A stretch of DNA of 5,333 nucleotides from DATEPR01 sp036503065. GTDB lineage: Bacteria > Actinomycetota > Actinomycetes > Mycobacteriales > Pseudonocardiaceae. The stretch covers positions 1 to 5,333 of the forward strand of contig DASXXM010000063.1 in the NCBI GenBank assembly GCA_036503065.1, in the 5' to 3' direction. Both the position numbers and the translations under genes were made by a program. This document shows, one piece after another, positions 4,983 to 5,333 of this stretch (positions are counted from its first letter, which is position 1; the number at the start of each line of letters is the position of its first letter). The notes below the pieces were generated by a model. That model was given only the letters and a program-made list of their open reading frames with translations, was not told the origin of the DNA and made no database searches.

Positions 4983-5333
4983 GTGGCGGACACATATCCA
5001 AAGCTGCTGGCTGACCGAGAAGTCGTTGTCGTGCGCGATGGCCAACACGACCGGGCGCCGTTGCGCGGGTGGCTGGATGGCTACGACGGACCGGTGCCGA
5101 CCTATCGGATCGCTCTGGTCACGCGCTATGGGAGCTACACCTGCCCGTACACCGCCACCGGCCCGGACATGTTCGAGACGCTGGTCCGATTGCGCCGCCA
5201 GCCCGAACCGGACGGCCTGATGATCGCGGTGCAGGGTTCGCGGCGCGACACCTACCCCAGCGGCATGGCACGAGACATGGGCGGCGGCCGACGGGTCTAC
5301 GTCCTGCATCTGGGCCGGCAGGGACACCCGGAT
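4983..5333 (+). CDS. Hypothetical protein, 3' end beyond the window
   Basis: An open frame of 117 codons runs off the end of the window. It has the strong third-position G/C bias of the neighbouring genes and a natural-looking protein composition. GTG 4983 is the first possible usual start: the frame is open back to the CMD stop TGA (4902-4904) but has no ATG, GTG or TTG before it. Its ribosome site is weak (GGA at 4971-4973), and GTG 5031 is an alternative. No signal peptide or membrane segment is visible. Residues 78-117 contain DGLMIAVQGSRRD, then YPSGMARDMGGGRRVYVLHLG, a compact Arg/Gly-rich pattern that looks like a conserved domain of an actinobacterial protein of unknown function. I do not recognise the family and assign no role. 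It lies 78 bp after the CMD gene behind a hairpin, so separate transcription is likely, though no promoter was identified. Confidence 0.7.
   Translation, partial: MADTYPKLLADREVVVVRDGQHDRAPLRGWLDGYDGPVPTYRIALVTRYGSYTCPYTATGPDMFETLVRLRRQPEPDGLMIAVQGSRRDTYPSGMARDMGGGRRVYVLHLGRQGHPD

Noticed and set aside
4389..5327. 312-aa minus-strand open frame
   Set aside because: Antisense to the well-supported CMD gene and to the downstream gene; its composition is that of a high-GC shadow and it shows no recognisable domain.

Overview
The window is high-GC DNA with strong G/C bias at third codon positions. It reads as an actinobacterial chromosome, and the protein types (a FadE5-like acyl-CoA dehydrogenase, an actinobacterial GroES paralogue, an AlkZ-like winged-helix protein) suggest Pseudonocardiales or a relative. 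That placement is an inference from protein style, not a database result. No mobile element, CRISPR array, tRNA or rRNA was seen.

Layout from left to right. (1) 1-110 (+): C-terminal end of a GroES-family co-chaperonin cut by the window edge. (2) 133-1236 (-): winged-helix protein of the HTH_42/AlkZ-like DNA glycosylase superfamily, convergent with groES. (3) 1284-3119 (-): 611-aa acyl-CoA dehydrogenase of FadE5 type. It probably heads a two-gene transcript with the winged-helix gene, with its own promoter at 3182-3211. An inverted repeat sits in the spacer of that promoter and a hairpin lies in the leader. (4) 3246-4037 (-): NarL/LuxR-type response regulator with a degenerate receiver domain. 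(5) 4038-4430: a 393-bp divergent intergenic region. It holds a frameshifted C-terminal remnant of a glyoxalase/VOC-family gene on the minus strand and, next to it, an ECF41-type promoter facing right. (6) 4431-4904 (+): AhpD-like carboxymuconolactone decarboxylase (CMD) family protein with its CxxC redox motif, followed by a hairpin. (7) 4983-5333 (+): start of an unrecognised protein that runs off the window.

Functionally this is a mix of lipid catabolism (FadE5), possible DNA repair (AlkZ-like), transcription control and peroxide/redox defence (CMD). I do not see a single new multi-gene system. The most informative signals are regulatory: TGTCACA-N16-CGTC in front of the CMD gene, which ties it to an ECF41 (SigJ-type) sigma factor not encoded here, and an operator-like palindrome between the -35 and -10 of the fadE5-like gene.
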